Source: Akkermansia massiliensis
Lineage (GTDB): Bacteria > Verrucomicrobiota > Verrucomicrobiia > Verrucomicrobiales > Akkermansiaceae
Assembly: GCF_018847375.1 (NCBI RefSeq)
Contig: NZ_CP072036.1
Location: 2,108,001-2,172,000, forward strand
Direction of reading: 5' to 3'
Length of the DNA stretch: 64,000 nt
In this document: one piece after another, positions 8,393 to 16,044 of the stretch
Layout of the letters: each line of letters begins with the position of its first letter
Position numbering within the stretch: position 1 is the stretch's first letter
Notes under the pieces: model-generated
The model's database searches: none
What the model saw: the letters and a program-made list of their open reading frames with translations, nothing else
Told to the model about the DNA's origin: nothing
Made by a program: the position numbers and the translations under genes

Positions 8393-8956
8393 ATGAGAGA
8401 CATCGTGTATTTTGACTTGGAAACCCGTCATTCCGCAGCGGAGGTGGGCGGCTGGCACAATACGGCCGACATGCGCGTTTCCGTGGGCGTGACTTATTCC
8501 ACGGCTTCCGGCAAGTACACGATTTATTCCGAGGAGATGGTGGACGACCTCATCCTGCAGCTTCGCCAGGCCGACCTGGTGGTAGGGTACAACCACGAGC
8601 ATTTCGACTACGGCGTGCTCCAGCGCTATACGATGTGGAATATGATCGACATCACGAACAACCTCGATTTGTGCAAGGACATCGAACAGCGCGGCGGCGT
8701 GCGCGTCAAGCTGGATTCCGTGGCCGCCGCTTCCATCGGCTCTTCAAAAACGGCCGTGGGCACCCAGGCCCTCAAGTGGTGGGCGGAATACGTGCAGACG
8801 GGAAATACGGACCTGCTGATGGATATTGCCCGCTATTGCTGTTTTGACGTGAAGGTGACGCGGGATGTCCACTGGTACGGGGCGGAGCACGGTTTCATCC
8901 GTTATGACGACAAGAAGGGCGGCCAGGTGGAGTTGCCCGTGGATTGGAAGTTATAG
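8393..8956 (+). CDS. RNase H-fold (DEDD-type) nuclease domain protein
   Basis: The 187-residue protein starts MRDIVYFDLETRHSAAEVGGW: the D-x-E motif I of DEDD 3'-5' exonucleases. Motif II is probably VGYNHEHFDYGVL (residues 63-75), and a later Asp-rich helix (RYCCFDVKVTRDVH) resembles motif III. Similar domains occur alone or attached to DEAD-box helicases. Whether it acts on DNA or RNA cannot be told. It is transcribed divergently from trmL with about 80 bases between. Confidence 0.75.
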   Translation: MRDIVYFDLETRHSAAEVGGWHNTADMRVSVGVTYSTASGKYTIYSEEMVDDLILQLRQADLVVGYNHEHFDYGVLQRYTMWNMIDITNNLDLCKDIEQRGGVRVKLDSVAAASIGSSKTAVGTQALKWWAEYVQTGNTDLLMDIARYCCFDVKVTRDVHWYGAEHGFIRYDDKKGGQVELPVDWKL

Positions 8957-9071
8957 TCCCTTTCCCGCGGCGGCTTTTCTATAGGGCGTTCCCGCTCACT
9001 CCGGCAGAATACAGAGCGGAGAGCAGGGAAACGGGAACGGCCTCCGGAAAGGAAGAAGCGGACGGCGTTGA

Positions 9072-9530
9072 TTAACGGCGGTTGATGCGGGCCACTTCCC
9101 GCTGGGCTTCCCGCATTTCCACGCGGGCCTTCAGGTCATAGCGCTGGTCGCGGTGGGTCTTGCCTTTGCCAAGGCCCAGTGCCAGTTTTACCTTGCCGTT
9201 TTTCCAGTACAGCTTGAGGGCGACCAGGGAACAGCCTTTTTGGGAGGTCTGCTGTTCCAGTTTGAAAATTTCCCGTTTGTGGAGCAGCAGGCGGCGCGGG
9301 CGGCGCGACTGGTGCTGAAAGAACTCTCCGGCAGTTTCCCACGGCTGGATGTCGCAGCCGTACAGGAGCATCTGGCCGTTTTCCACCCTGGCGAAGGAAT
9401 CGGCGATGTTCACCTTGCCGGCGCGGATGGATTTGACCTCCGTTCCCTTGAGTTCCATGCCGCATTCGTAGGTGTCCAGGATTTCGTAATCCCGGCGGGC
9501 TTTCTTGTTGGTGGAGATGTCGGAGCTCAT
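9072..9530 (-). CDS. smpB: SmpB, SsrA (tmRNA)-binding protein
   Basis: SmpB binds tmRNA and brings it to stalled ribosomes for trans-translation. The 152-residue length is typical. Family motifs are NKKARRDYEILDTYECGMEL, GTEVKSIRAGKVNIADS, and the basic C-terminal tail with KGKTHRDQRYDLK. The ssrA gene was not found in this window. It lies downstream of rpoZ on the same strand, separated by a terminator hairpin. Confidence 0.95.
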   Translation of the reverse strand: MSSDISTNKKARRDYEILDTYECGMELKGTEVKSIRAGKVNIADSFARVENGQMLLYGCDIQPWETAGEFFQHQSRRPRRLLLHKREIFKLEQQTSQKGCSLVALKLYWKNGKVKLALGLGKGKTHRDQRYDLKARVEMREAQREVARINRR

Positions 9531-9551
9531 GACTGGAGGGGAGGGATGAAA

Positions 9552-9580
9552 AGGCCCCGGGCTGGAAGAGCCGGGGGCCT
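9552..9580 (-). terminator. Terminator between rpoZ and smpB
   Basis: A GC-rich hairpin (9552-9563 with 9569-9580, one bulged G) is followed on the minus strand by TTTTC. It lies after rpoZ, so smpB probably has its own promoter or depends on readthrough. Confidence 0.65.
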
Positions 9581-9644
9581 GGTTGAAGAGGGGATGTTCC
9601 GTGCGGAAATCCGGGCCGGAACGGCAATAAGGGGGACGTGCTTT

Positions 9645-9866
9645 TTACTGGCTGTCTTCCTGGAGGCTGTCGGATTCCGCATGATAGACGAGCTTGCCTT
9701 CAACGATCTCCGTCAGGGCAATGTTCGCGTTGCCCATGTGGGGGGTGGTGGGGACCAAGGGAGCGCGGCCATTGTTGAGCTGGGCAACGCGGCGGGAAAC
9801 CACGTTGATCAGCATCTGGGGCTCGGGAATGATTTTGGCGGCTTGTTCGACGAGTTCGGCTTTCAT
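9645..9866 (-). CDS. rpoZ: RNA polymerase omega subunit
   Basis: The 73-residue protein has the omega signature: a segment INVVSRRVAQLNNGRAPLV followed by ANIALTEIVEGKLVY. Omega helps fold the beta-prime subunit and contributes to a ppGpp site in some bacteria. The usual partner gmk is not adjacent here. Confidence 0.9.
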   Translation of the reverse strand: MKAELVEQAAKIIPEPQMLINVVSRRVAQLNNGRAPLVPTTPHMGNANIALTEIVEGKLVYHAESDSLQEDSQ

Positions 9867-9941
9867 GTAAAAAGGTCTAGGTAGGATCTCCTGATGCGGA
9901 AAGACATATACAGGCTGCGCCTCCCCCTAATCAAGCCTATA

Positions 9942-10508
9942 TTACGGCATGAGCTCCCTTCGTTCACGGGAGTCCAGCTCCTTCCACGCGCCGGGTTCCA
10001 GGCCGGACAGGGTGAACCTCCCGATCCGGACGCGCAGGAGCCGGAGCGTGGGAAACCCGATGGCGGCGGTCATGCGCCGCACCTGGCGGTTTTTTCCTTC
10101 CACGAGCGTCAATTCCAGCCATGAGGTGGGAATGGCTGCGCGGTAGCGGACAGGAGGATTGCGGGGCGGTACGTCCGACTCTCCGTGCATGGGGCGCACC
10201 CGGCAGGGCAGCGTGCGGTACCCCTGGATGGAGAGGCCGCCGCGTTCCAGAGGAAGCAGGTCCGTGGCGGACGGAACGCCTTCCACCTGGCTCCAGTAGG
10301 TTCTGGGATGCCGGTTGGAGGGGTTCAGGAGGCGGTCCACCAGGGCTTTCTCATCGGATAAAAGCAGCAGCCCTTCCGAATCCGCGTCCAGCCTGCCGAC
10401 GGGATACACGCCGGCAGGAAAGCCGAATTCGGCCAGTGTCCGGTGGTGGGGAGCCTCCTGCGTGAATTGGGAAAGGACCCCGTAAGGTTTGTTAAACGCC
10501 AGAATCAT
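9942..10508 (-). CDS. RsuA/RluE-family rRNA pseudouridine synthase
   Basis: The 188-residue protein starts MILAFNKPYGVLSQFT, the typical beginning of RluE-like enzymes that lack the N-terminal S4 domain. The catalytic Asp is in the motif YPVGRLDADSEGLLLL (Asp41). A second conserved segment, LVEGKNRQVRRM, follows near residue 150. By family it isomerises a uridine in 23S rRNA, but the exact position is not certain. ATG at 10508 is well placed; the very long upstream extension to 11504 is antisense to the next gene. Confidence 0.88.
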   Translation of the reverse strand: MILAFNKPYGVLSQFTQEAPHHRTLAEFGFPAGVYPVGRLDADSEGLLLLSDEKALVDRLLNPSNRHPRTYWSQVEGVPSATDLLPLERGGLSIQGYRTLPCRVRPMHGESDVPPRNPPVRYRAAIPTSWLELTLVEGKNRQVRRMTAAIGFPTLRLLRVRIGRFTLSGLEPGAWKELDSRERRELMP

Positions 10509-10601
10509 GCCGTGCGCGGCAAGCGTAGCATGGGGCGCCGTCTTTGGCACGAGAAATTGAAGCGGCTTGACTTGCCCGCGCCGGGGAAGGAAAGTAACCC
10601 C

Positions 10602-11390
10602 ATGCATGGAAAAATGGCAGGTTTTATCCTGATGCTGGCGTGCTGCGTGCCCGGCTGGGTTCAGGCGGCTCCGGATGCAGGAGAAGTGAAGGCGAAGATC
10701 GCGCGGAAAATCTGGCAGAATGAATGCGCCGGAACAGTAAAGGGGCTGGTTTCCTGGAACCGGGGGGAGGCGTTCCCCTCCCTGGGCATTGGGCATTTCA
10801 TCTGGTTCCCCGCCGGGATTACGGAAAGGTTTGAGGAAAGCTTTCCCTCCTTTGTCCAGTTTTGCCGTAAGAGGGGAGCACGCGTTCCGGAATGGTTTTC
10901 CGGCGCGGCCCCGTGGCGCACCAGGGCGGAATTTGAAGCGGCGGACGTACGGGGCGGCCTTCCTGAACGGATGCGCCAGTGGCTGTCCAGCCCGGCGGCT
11001 CTGCAAATGCAGGCGGATTTCATTATTGCCAGGTCCGTGGCTGCCCTGGGGCGCATCAAGAGCCAGTCCCGCCGTCCGGCGGAAATGGCTGCCCGCTACA
11101 ATGCCGTGGCGACGGCGCCCAACGGCATGTATGCCCTGATTGATTACGTGAATTTCAAGGGGGAGGGAACCAACCCCGCGGAACAATACCGGGGGCAGGG
11201 TTGGGGGCTCAGGCAGGTGCTGGAGGAGATGCGCCCGGCCTCTCCCGGACAGCCTGCGGCGGTTGAGTTTGCGGAGGCGGCCAAAAGGGTGCTCCAGCGT
11301 CGCGTGGACAACAGCCCGCCGGCCCGCGGAGAGGCGCGCTGGCTTGCCGGATGGCGGAACCGGTGTGATTCCTATAAGAGAAGCCTGTGA
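10602..11390 (+). CDS. Conserved exported protein, possibly lysozyme-like
   Basis: The 262-residue product starts with a signal peptide (MHGKMAGFILMLACC to VQA), so it is exported. The mature part has a strongly patterned segment, SWNRGEAFPSLGIGHFIWFP, in which Glu and the GIGHF sequence resemble the active-site region of lysozyme-fold enzymes. A second part contains MAARYNAVATAPNGMYALIDYVNFKGEG. I recognise it as a conserved type but cannot name a validated function. The start at 10602 is supported by AAGGAAAG upstream; the longer frame from 10443 runs over the divergent gene. Confidence 0.7.
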   Translation: MHGKMAGFILMLACCVPGWVQAAPDAGEVKAKIARKIWQNECAGTVKGLVSWNRGEAFPSLGIGHFIWFPAGITERFEESFPSFVQFCRKRGARVPEWFSGAAPWRTRAEFEAADVRGGLPERMRQWLSSPAALQMQADFIIARSVAALGRIKSQSRRPAEMAARYNAVATAPNGMYALIDYVNFKGEGTNPAEQYRGQGWGLRQVLEEMRPASPGQPAAVEFAEAAKRVLQRRVDNSPPARGEARWLAGWRNRCDSYKRSL

Positions 11391-11433
11391 CGAATTCCTT
11401 TCCCGGCGGAAAAGACCAGTTGCGCAATTATCC

Positions 11434-11462
11434 TTGACCTGCCGGGGATTAGGGTGTAATTC
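11434..11462 (+). promoter_or_regulatory. Promoter upstream of ndk
   Basis: TTGACC (11434-11439) is followed after 17 bases by TAATTC (11457-11462), or after 15 by TGTAAT. This leaves a leader of about 25 bases before the ndk start. Confidence 0.45.
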
Positions 11463-11493
11463 CCTCACTTCATCCTGAAACTTCGCTAATTTT

Positions 11494-11949
11494 ATGCCAA
11501 ACACTCAAGAAGAAACAACGCTGATTTTGCTGAAACCCGATTGCGTGCGGAAAAACCTTTCCGGCACCATTTTGAAACGTTTTTTGTCCGAAGGGTTTCG
11601 CCTGCGCGGCATAAAGATGATTCAGCTTGACGAGCCGGTCCTCCGGGAACATTACGCCCATATTCTGGACCTTGTCGTCAATGGGGAACCGCTTTTCCCG
11701 AAACTGCTTGATTTCATGACCAGCTCTCCGGTCATCGCCATCGCCCTGAAGGGGCCCGGCGTCATTGTACGCGTGCGCGAACTGCTGGGGCCCACCAATT
11801 CCCAGAAGGCGCAGAAAGGCACCATCCGCGGCGATTACGGAACGGACAGCATGATGAACATCTGCCATGCTTCCGACAGCCGGGAATCCGCCGCCGTGGA
11901 ACTGGTGAGATTCTTCCGGGAAGAAGAGCTGTTTGACAGCCTTAATTAA
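11494..11949 (+). CDS. ndk: Nucleoside diphosphate kinase
   Basis: The enzyme transfers the gamma-phosphate of ATP to other NDPs through a phosphohistidine. The 151-residue length fits. The N-terminal TLILLKPDCVRKNL segment and the active-site NICHASDS (His125) are intact, as is LGPTNSQKAQKGTIRGDYG. A weak hairpin follows. Confidence 0.94.
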   Translation: MPNTQEETTLILLKPDCVRKNLSGTILKRFLSEGFRLRGIKMIQLDEPVLREHYAHILDLVVNGEPLFPKLLDFMTSSPVIAIALKGPGVIVRVRELLGPTNSQKAQKGTIRGDYGTDSMMNICHASDSRESAAVELVRFFREEELFDSLN

Positions 11950-11981
11950 GGTTTTATCCTTTTTCCATCCGGTTTGTGACG

Positions 11982-12008
11982 GGCCGCGGCTGTAAAACGG
12001 CTGCGGCC
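11982..12008 (+). terminator. Possible terminator after ndk
   Basis: GGCCGC (11982-11987) pairs with GCGGCC (12003-12008), with partly paired inner bases. The tail is only weakly T-rich. Confidence 0.35.
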
Positions 12009-12111
12009 TCTGTCGTACCGGGAAGCGCCTTTATGGAAAGGAAGGGAGTGCCGGAGATTGGGAGGACGGGCCGGAGGCTCCGGGGAGGAGGGAAGGAGAG
12101 GGAGCAGCGGA

Positions 12112-12933
12112 TTACTTTTCCCAGGGAGTGGTCAGGTAAAGGAAGGCCTTTTTCATGCGGTAGGCCTCCCGCATGAAGCCGTCCAGGATGTTGTTGCAGC
12201 TCTGCTTGGAAAAGGAATAGCCGTAAACGCGCTTGATGGCGGCGTCTTCGCTGTGCTGCTTCTGGCGTTTTAATTCGGCGTCCATGTCCCGGCGTTCCAC
12301 ATTGGGGGCGCTCAGGTTGTCGCCGTGCCAGCGGAAATCCGCCAGCAGCCTGTTGTAATGGACAAACTTTTTTCCGGCACGGCCCAGGCGCGCGTAATAT
12401 TCCCCGTCCATATCGTAGCGGAACCGTTCGTCCAGCAGAAACCCTTCTTCAATCGTGGTGCTCCGGCGCAGGAACAGTGCGGTGGAGGCCAGGTAGGTTC
12501 CGTACCAGATGTGCATGTTCAGGCTGTAGGGAAGGGCTTTCATGGGCCGCTGGAGGGCTCCGTCCGGGCCGATGAAGTTCCAGGCGCCGTGCACGATGTC
12601 CGCATCCGGCCGGGAATCCGCAAAAGCCTTGACCGCAGCCAGAGCGCCCGGCAGCAGCCGGTCGTCCGTATTCAGCCACATGACCCACTTGCCGCGTGCC
12701 TTGCGGAATCCGCGGTTGATGCCTTCCGACATGCCGGAATCCTTTTCCACATGGAGTTTCAGGTGCGGATAGGAATTCAGGATGTCCAGCGTTCCATCCG
12801 TGGAGCCCGCATCCTGGATGATGTGTTCAAAGGTGGCCCCTTCCTGGTTCTTGACGCTTTCAATGCACTCCCGCACGTACCTGGCGTAGTTATAGCTGGG
12901 CGTGACGATGCTGAAATCCGGTTCGGTATCCAT
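12112..12933 (-). CDS. Family 2 glycosyltransferase
   Basis: The 273-residue GT-A protein has FSIVTPSYNYARYVRECIESV at the nucleotide-binding start, QDAGSTDGTLDIL, and a DxD-like NTDDRLLPGAL motif near residue 90. A conserved RYDMDGEYYARL segment sits in the acceptor part. It has no membrane helix. It lies 8 bases downstream of another GT2 gene on the same strand, so the two probably act together on a surface glycan or lipid-linked sugar. The sugar and acceptor are unknown. Confidence 0.85.
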   Translation of the reverse strand: MDTEPDFSIVTPSYNYARYVRECIESVKNQEGATFEHIIQDAGSTDGTLDILNSYPHLKLHVEKDSGMSEGINRGFRKARGKWVMWLNTDDRLLPGALAAVKAFADSRPDADIVHGAWNFIGPDGALQRPMKALPYSLNMHIWYGTYLASTALFLRRSTTIEEGFLLDERFRYDMDGEYYARLGRAGKKFVHYNRLLADFRWHGDNLSAPNVERRDMDAELKRQKQHSEDAAIKRVYGYSFSKQSCNNILDGFMREAYRMKKAFLYLTTPWEK

Positions 12934-12941
12934 GGGGAGGG

Positions 12942-13886
12942 CTAGTTGGAAGGAGCGATGGAGCGTTCCCTGGCAATGTAAATGGGGCGCTTTTTAACTT
13001 CCGTATAGGTCTTGGCCAGGTACTGGCCCAGGATGCCCAGGCACAGCAGAACGATGCCTCCCATCAGGCAGAAGACGCACACCATGGAAGTCCAGCCGTA
13101 GGCGGAATGGGGCCAGATCAATTCACGGATCGTCAGTACAATGATGGAAAGGAAGGAAATGAAGGAGAGGAGCACCCCCATGATGGAAGCCAGCGCCAGG
13201 GGAGCGGTGGAAAAGGCCACGATGCCTTCAATGGAATACAGGAACAGTTTGAAGAAAGACCACTTGGTTTCTCCGGCTACCCGTTCCACGTTCTCGTATT
13301 CAAACCATTTGGTGCGGAAGCCCACCCATTCGTACAGCCCCTTGGAAAAGCGGTTGTATTCCTTCAGGGAAAGCAGGGCTTCCAGCACGGGGCGCGTCAT
13401 CAGCTTGTAATCCCGGGCCCCGTCCACGATGTGCGTGTCCGATATCCGGTGAATCGTCTTGTAAAAGGCGCGCGCGAAGAAGGACCGCAGCAGCGGTTCC
13501 CCCTGCCTGGTGACGCGGCGCGTGCCTGCGCAGTCGTATCCTTCCTCCTCGATGGCTTTCACCATCTCCGGAAGCAGGGAGGGAGGATCCTGAAGGTCCA
13601 CGTCCATGACGGCCGCGTAATCTCCCGTAGCGGCTTCCAGCCCCGCATAGATGGCGGCTTCCTTCCCGAAGTTGCGGGAAAAGGAGATGAATTTCACCTC
13701 CGGGGAATGCTCTGCCAGTTTCTTGACCATTTCCAAGGTATGGTCCGTGGAACCGTCATCCACGAAGATGAGTTCCAGGGCATAGGCCGCCAGGTGTTCC
13801 TTGAAAACCCGGTCTACTTCTTGCTTGAACGCCGGAATGGCCTGTTCTTCATTCAGGCAGGGAACAATCAGGGAAATGCGTTTCAT
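12942..13886 (-). CDS. Polyprenyl-phosphate glycosyltransferase (DPM1/GtrB-like)
   Basis: A GT-A domain (MKRISLIVPCLNEEQAI, FVDDGSTDHT, MDVDLQDPPSLLPEM with the DxD-like DVDLQD) is followed by two C-terminal membrane helices (about residues 225-285). This is the layout of enzymes that move a sugar from a nucleotide onto undecaprenyl phosphate at the cytoplasmic face. ATG at 13886 gives the family N-terminus. It is the promoter-proximal gene of a two-gene glycosyltransferase unit. Confidence 0.88.
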   Translation of the reverse strand: MKRISLIVPCLNEEQAIPAFKQEVDRVFKEHLAAYALELIFVDDGSTDHTLEMVKKLAEHSPEVKFISFSRNFGKEAAIYAGLEAATGDYAAVMDVDLQDPPSLLPEMVKAIEEEGYDCAGTRRVTRQGEPLLRSFFARAFYKTIHRISDTHIVDGARDYKLMTRPVLEALLSLKEYNRFSKGLYEWVGFRTKWFEYENVERVAGETKWSFFKLFLYSIEGIVAFSTAPLALASIMGVLLSFISFLSIIVLTIRELIWPHSAYGWTSMVCVFCLMGGIVLLCLGILGQYLAKTYTEVKKRPIYIARERSIAPSN

Positions 13887-13950
13887 GGCAATGCCCGGAT
13901 CATACGCCAGAACCTGTCCGGATGCCAGCAAATAGTGCCCTGTACGCAGA

Positions 13951-13985
13951 GCAGCCTTCCTCCGCCGGAGAGGGAGGAAGGCTGC
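13951..13985 (-). terminator. Hairpin at the end of the pilus-type operon
   Basis: A perfect 12-bp stem (13951-13962 with 13974-13985) closes an 11-base loop. Neither side has a strong T run, so it may be a weak terminator or an mRNA 3'-end stabiliser for the leftward operon ending at 14022. Confidence 0.4.
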
Positions 13986-14021
13986 CGGAAAAAAGGGCCG
14001 TTCGCGGAGAAAAAGGAAGGA

Positions 14022-14690
14022 TCAGAACTTCGGCAGGTTGCCGATGTCGTCCTCGTTTTCAGGGGCATGCGGGTCTTTGAGATCGCTGTCCCCGTCCTTG
14101 CCGAAGGACCAGAAATCATAATCCGGATTCAGGCCGTTGCCCATTTTCAGGTTCTTGGCATTGGCGGATTTGGTGGGGATGGCCTGCTCGCTGCCCAGGC
14201 GGTAGCGGTAGGGGGAGCCCCACGGGTCCGCCAGAATGTAGAGGGTGACCGGCCTCCCGTCCTTGCTTTTCACGTGGACTTCCCGGACGGTCGGGTTGCT
14301 CTTGGGCTGGGTGGCGGGGTTCAGTTCGTCATTGTAAATGGTGGTATCCCTGCCGGGCACGCCTTCATTCTTGTGGTCCCCGAACAGGGCCATGTAAACG
14401 ACGTTGGAGCTGTATTCCTCACCGTTTGCCACGGCCACGCCGTGATTGTTGAAAGGGGCTTCCGTACCGTAGGGGTAGCGGTCATGGTCGCTGTGGTAGC
14501 TTTCCAGCCCCATTTCAATCTTGCGGACGATGGATTCCGTGGCCTGCTCGTTCTTTCTGGTTTCAAGCCAGGTGTAGATGGAGATGGTCAGCGTGGCCAG
14601 CACCACGATGATGACCATCACCACCAGGATTTCCATGAGGGTGAAGCCCTTTGCCGCCCGGAGGCGGCTGTATGCGGATCGAATCTTCAT
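14022..14690 (-). CDS. Type II secretion/type IV pilus pseudopilin (GspG-like)
   Basis: A basic leader ends in KGFTLMEILVVMVIIVVLATL, the prepilin peptidase site (cut after Gly, Glu at +5) with the hydrophobic N-terminal helix. The C-terminal part has ADPWGSPYRYRLG and DYDFWSFGKDGD, typical of GspG major pseudopilins with their calcium-site region. The product is longer than most GspG because of an insertion (about residues 60-115) rich in Asn, Gly and Pro. The start at 14690 begins 19 bases after the pilC-like stop; an in-frame start at 14726 would overlap it. Confidence 0.82.
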   Translation of the reverse strand: MKIRSAYSRLRAAKGFTLMEILVVMVIIVVLATLTISIYTWLETRKNEQATESIVRKIEMGLESYHSDHDRYPYGTEAPFNNHGVAVANGEEYSSNVVYMALFGDHKNEGVPGRDTTIYNDELNPATQPKSNPTVREVHVKSKDGRPVTLYILADPWGSPYRYRLGSEQAIPTKSANAKNLKMGNGLNPDYDFWSFGKDGDSDLKDPHAPENEDDIGNLPKF

Positions 14691-14709
14691 CTGGTTCTGC
14701 GTAGGGAGG

Positions 14710-15978
14710 TTAACCCATTTTTTCAATGACCTGCAGTAGGGGCAGGAACATGGCGAACACGATGCCGCCCACGACCACGGCCAGGAATACGATCATGATG
14801 GGTTCCAGCATGGAGGTCATGGCTCCCACGGCATTGTCCACTTCATCATCGTACACGTCCGCGATCTTGAGGAGCATGTCCGGAAGCTGGCCGGTTTCTT
14901 CACCCACGTCCACCATGGAGATCACCATGGGCGGGAAGAGCTTGGAGGAAGACATGGGCGTTACCACGGATTCACCTTCCTTCACGGAATCATGGATGAG
15001 GCCGATGGCGTCTCCCACGATCATGTTGCCGGCGGTATCCTTGGTGATGGTAAGCGCCTGGAGGATGGGAACGCCGGAGGTCACCAGCGTGCCGAAGGTA
15101 CGGGCGAAGCGGGCGATGGCGCTCTTGCTCTGCACGTTGCCGATGACCGGCATGGTCAGCAGGGCGGAGTCAATCTTGCGGCGGCCGTTGGGCGTCTTGC
15201 TCATGGCCGTGAAGATAGCGTACAGGATGGCGACGACGGCGGCCAGAATGACGGCGTTGGGCACGAATAATGGCGCGGCCATGAACCAGTCACTGATGCC
15301 GAACACGAATTCGGAAATGGCGGGAAGCTCCTGGTTCTGTTCCGCGAACATCGCCTTGAATTTGGGGACGATGACCAGCATCAGGAAGATCACGATGCCC
15401 ACCGCAATGAACAGCACGATGGAGGGGTACACCATGGCGGAGATCACCTTGCTCTTCAGTTTCTGCGCCTTTTCCTGGTATTCCGCCAGGCGGTTCAGCA
15501 CGACTTCCAGCACACCGCCGAGTTCACCGGCCTTCACCATGTTCACGAACAGGCGGTCAAAGATTTTGGGATGCTGGGCCAGGGCTTCGGAGAAGGTGGA
15601 GCCGCCCTGCACGGAATCGCCCAGGGCTTCAATGGTCACGCGCAGGTTGGGGTTCGCCTCCTGCTTGGCCAGCACGTTCAAGCTCTGGAGCAGGGGAAGC
15701 CCTGCGTCAATCAGGGTGGCGAGCTGGCGGGTGAAAATCATCAGGGCCTTGGCCTTGATTCTGCCGCCCAGCCTGCCTTTTTGCTTCTTGCCTCCCTTGG
15801 CCTTCTTCTTGGCGGCGGGCGTTTGCTGAATCTTGCCTTTTCCCGCTTCTACGATCTGGGTGGGGTACAGGCCATGCGCCCGGATGGATTCCATGGCCTC
15901 CGCTTCGGAATTGGCCTCCAGGGTACCCGTTTTCTGGTCGCCTTTATGGTCAAGTGCTGTATATTGATATTTAGGCAT
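14710..15978 (-). CDS. Type II secretion/type IV pilus inner membrane platform protein (GspF/PilC)
   Basis: The 422-residue protein has an N-terminal segment (MPKYQYTALDHKG), then two GspF domains. The first includes FTRQLATLIDAGLPLLQSL and VKAGELGGVLEVVLNRLAEY; the second includes FARTFGTLVTSGVPILQAL and VDVGEETGQLPDMLLKIADVYD. Three membrane segments are seen, the last at the C-terminus. It anchors the assembly ATPase and pseudopilus. It sits between the ATPase and pseudopilin genes. Confidence 0.92.
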   Translation of the reverse strand: MPKYQYTALDHKGDQKTGTLEANSEAEAMESIRAHGLYPTQIVEAGKGKIQQTPAAKKKAKGGKKQKGRLGGRIKAKALMIFTRQLATLIDAGLPLLQSLNVLAKQEANPNLRVTIEALGDSVQGGSTFSEALAQHPKIFDRLFVNMVKAGELGGVLEVVLNRLAEYQEKAQKLKSKVISAMVYPSIVLFIAVGIVIFLMLVIVPKFKAMFAEQNQELPAISEFVFGISDWFMAAPLFVPNAVILAAVVAILYAIFTAMSKTPNGRRKIDSALLTMPVIGNVQSKSAIARFARTFGTLVTSGVPILQALTITKDTAGNMIVGDAIGLIHDSVKEGESVVTPMSSSKLFPPMVISMVDVGEETGQLPDMLLKIADVYDDEVDNAVGAMTSMLEPIMIVFLAVVVGGIVFAMFLPLLQVIEKMG

Positions 15979-16044
15979 ATATGTGGTGTTTTAAGTGTTT
16001 TCTGCTTGGTGGTTGAAATGGTGGGTGCGGTATCCGGCTGTCCA

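Noticed and set aside
9942..11504. Single 520-codon leftward protein
   Set aside because: Only the last 188 codons match the pseudouridine synthase family; the upstream part is antisense to the exported protein gene at 10602.
13107..14729. 540-codon rightward frame
   Set aside because: It is antisense to the glycosyltransferase and pseudopilin genes, with no start signal or family motifs; a by-product of GC-rich codon use.
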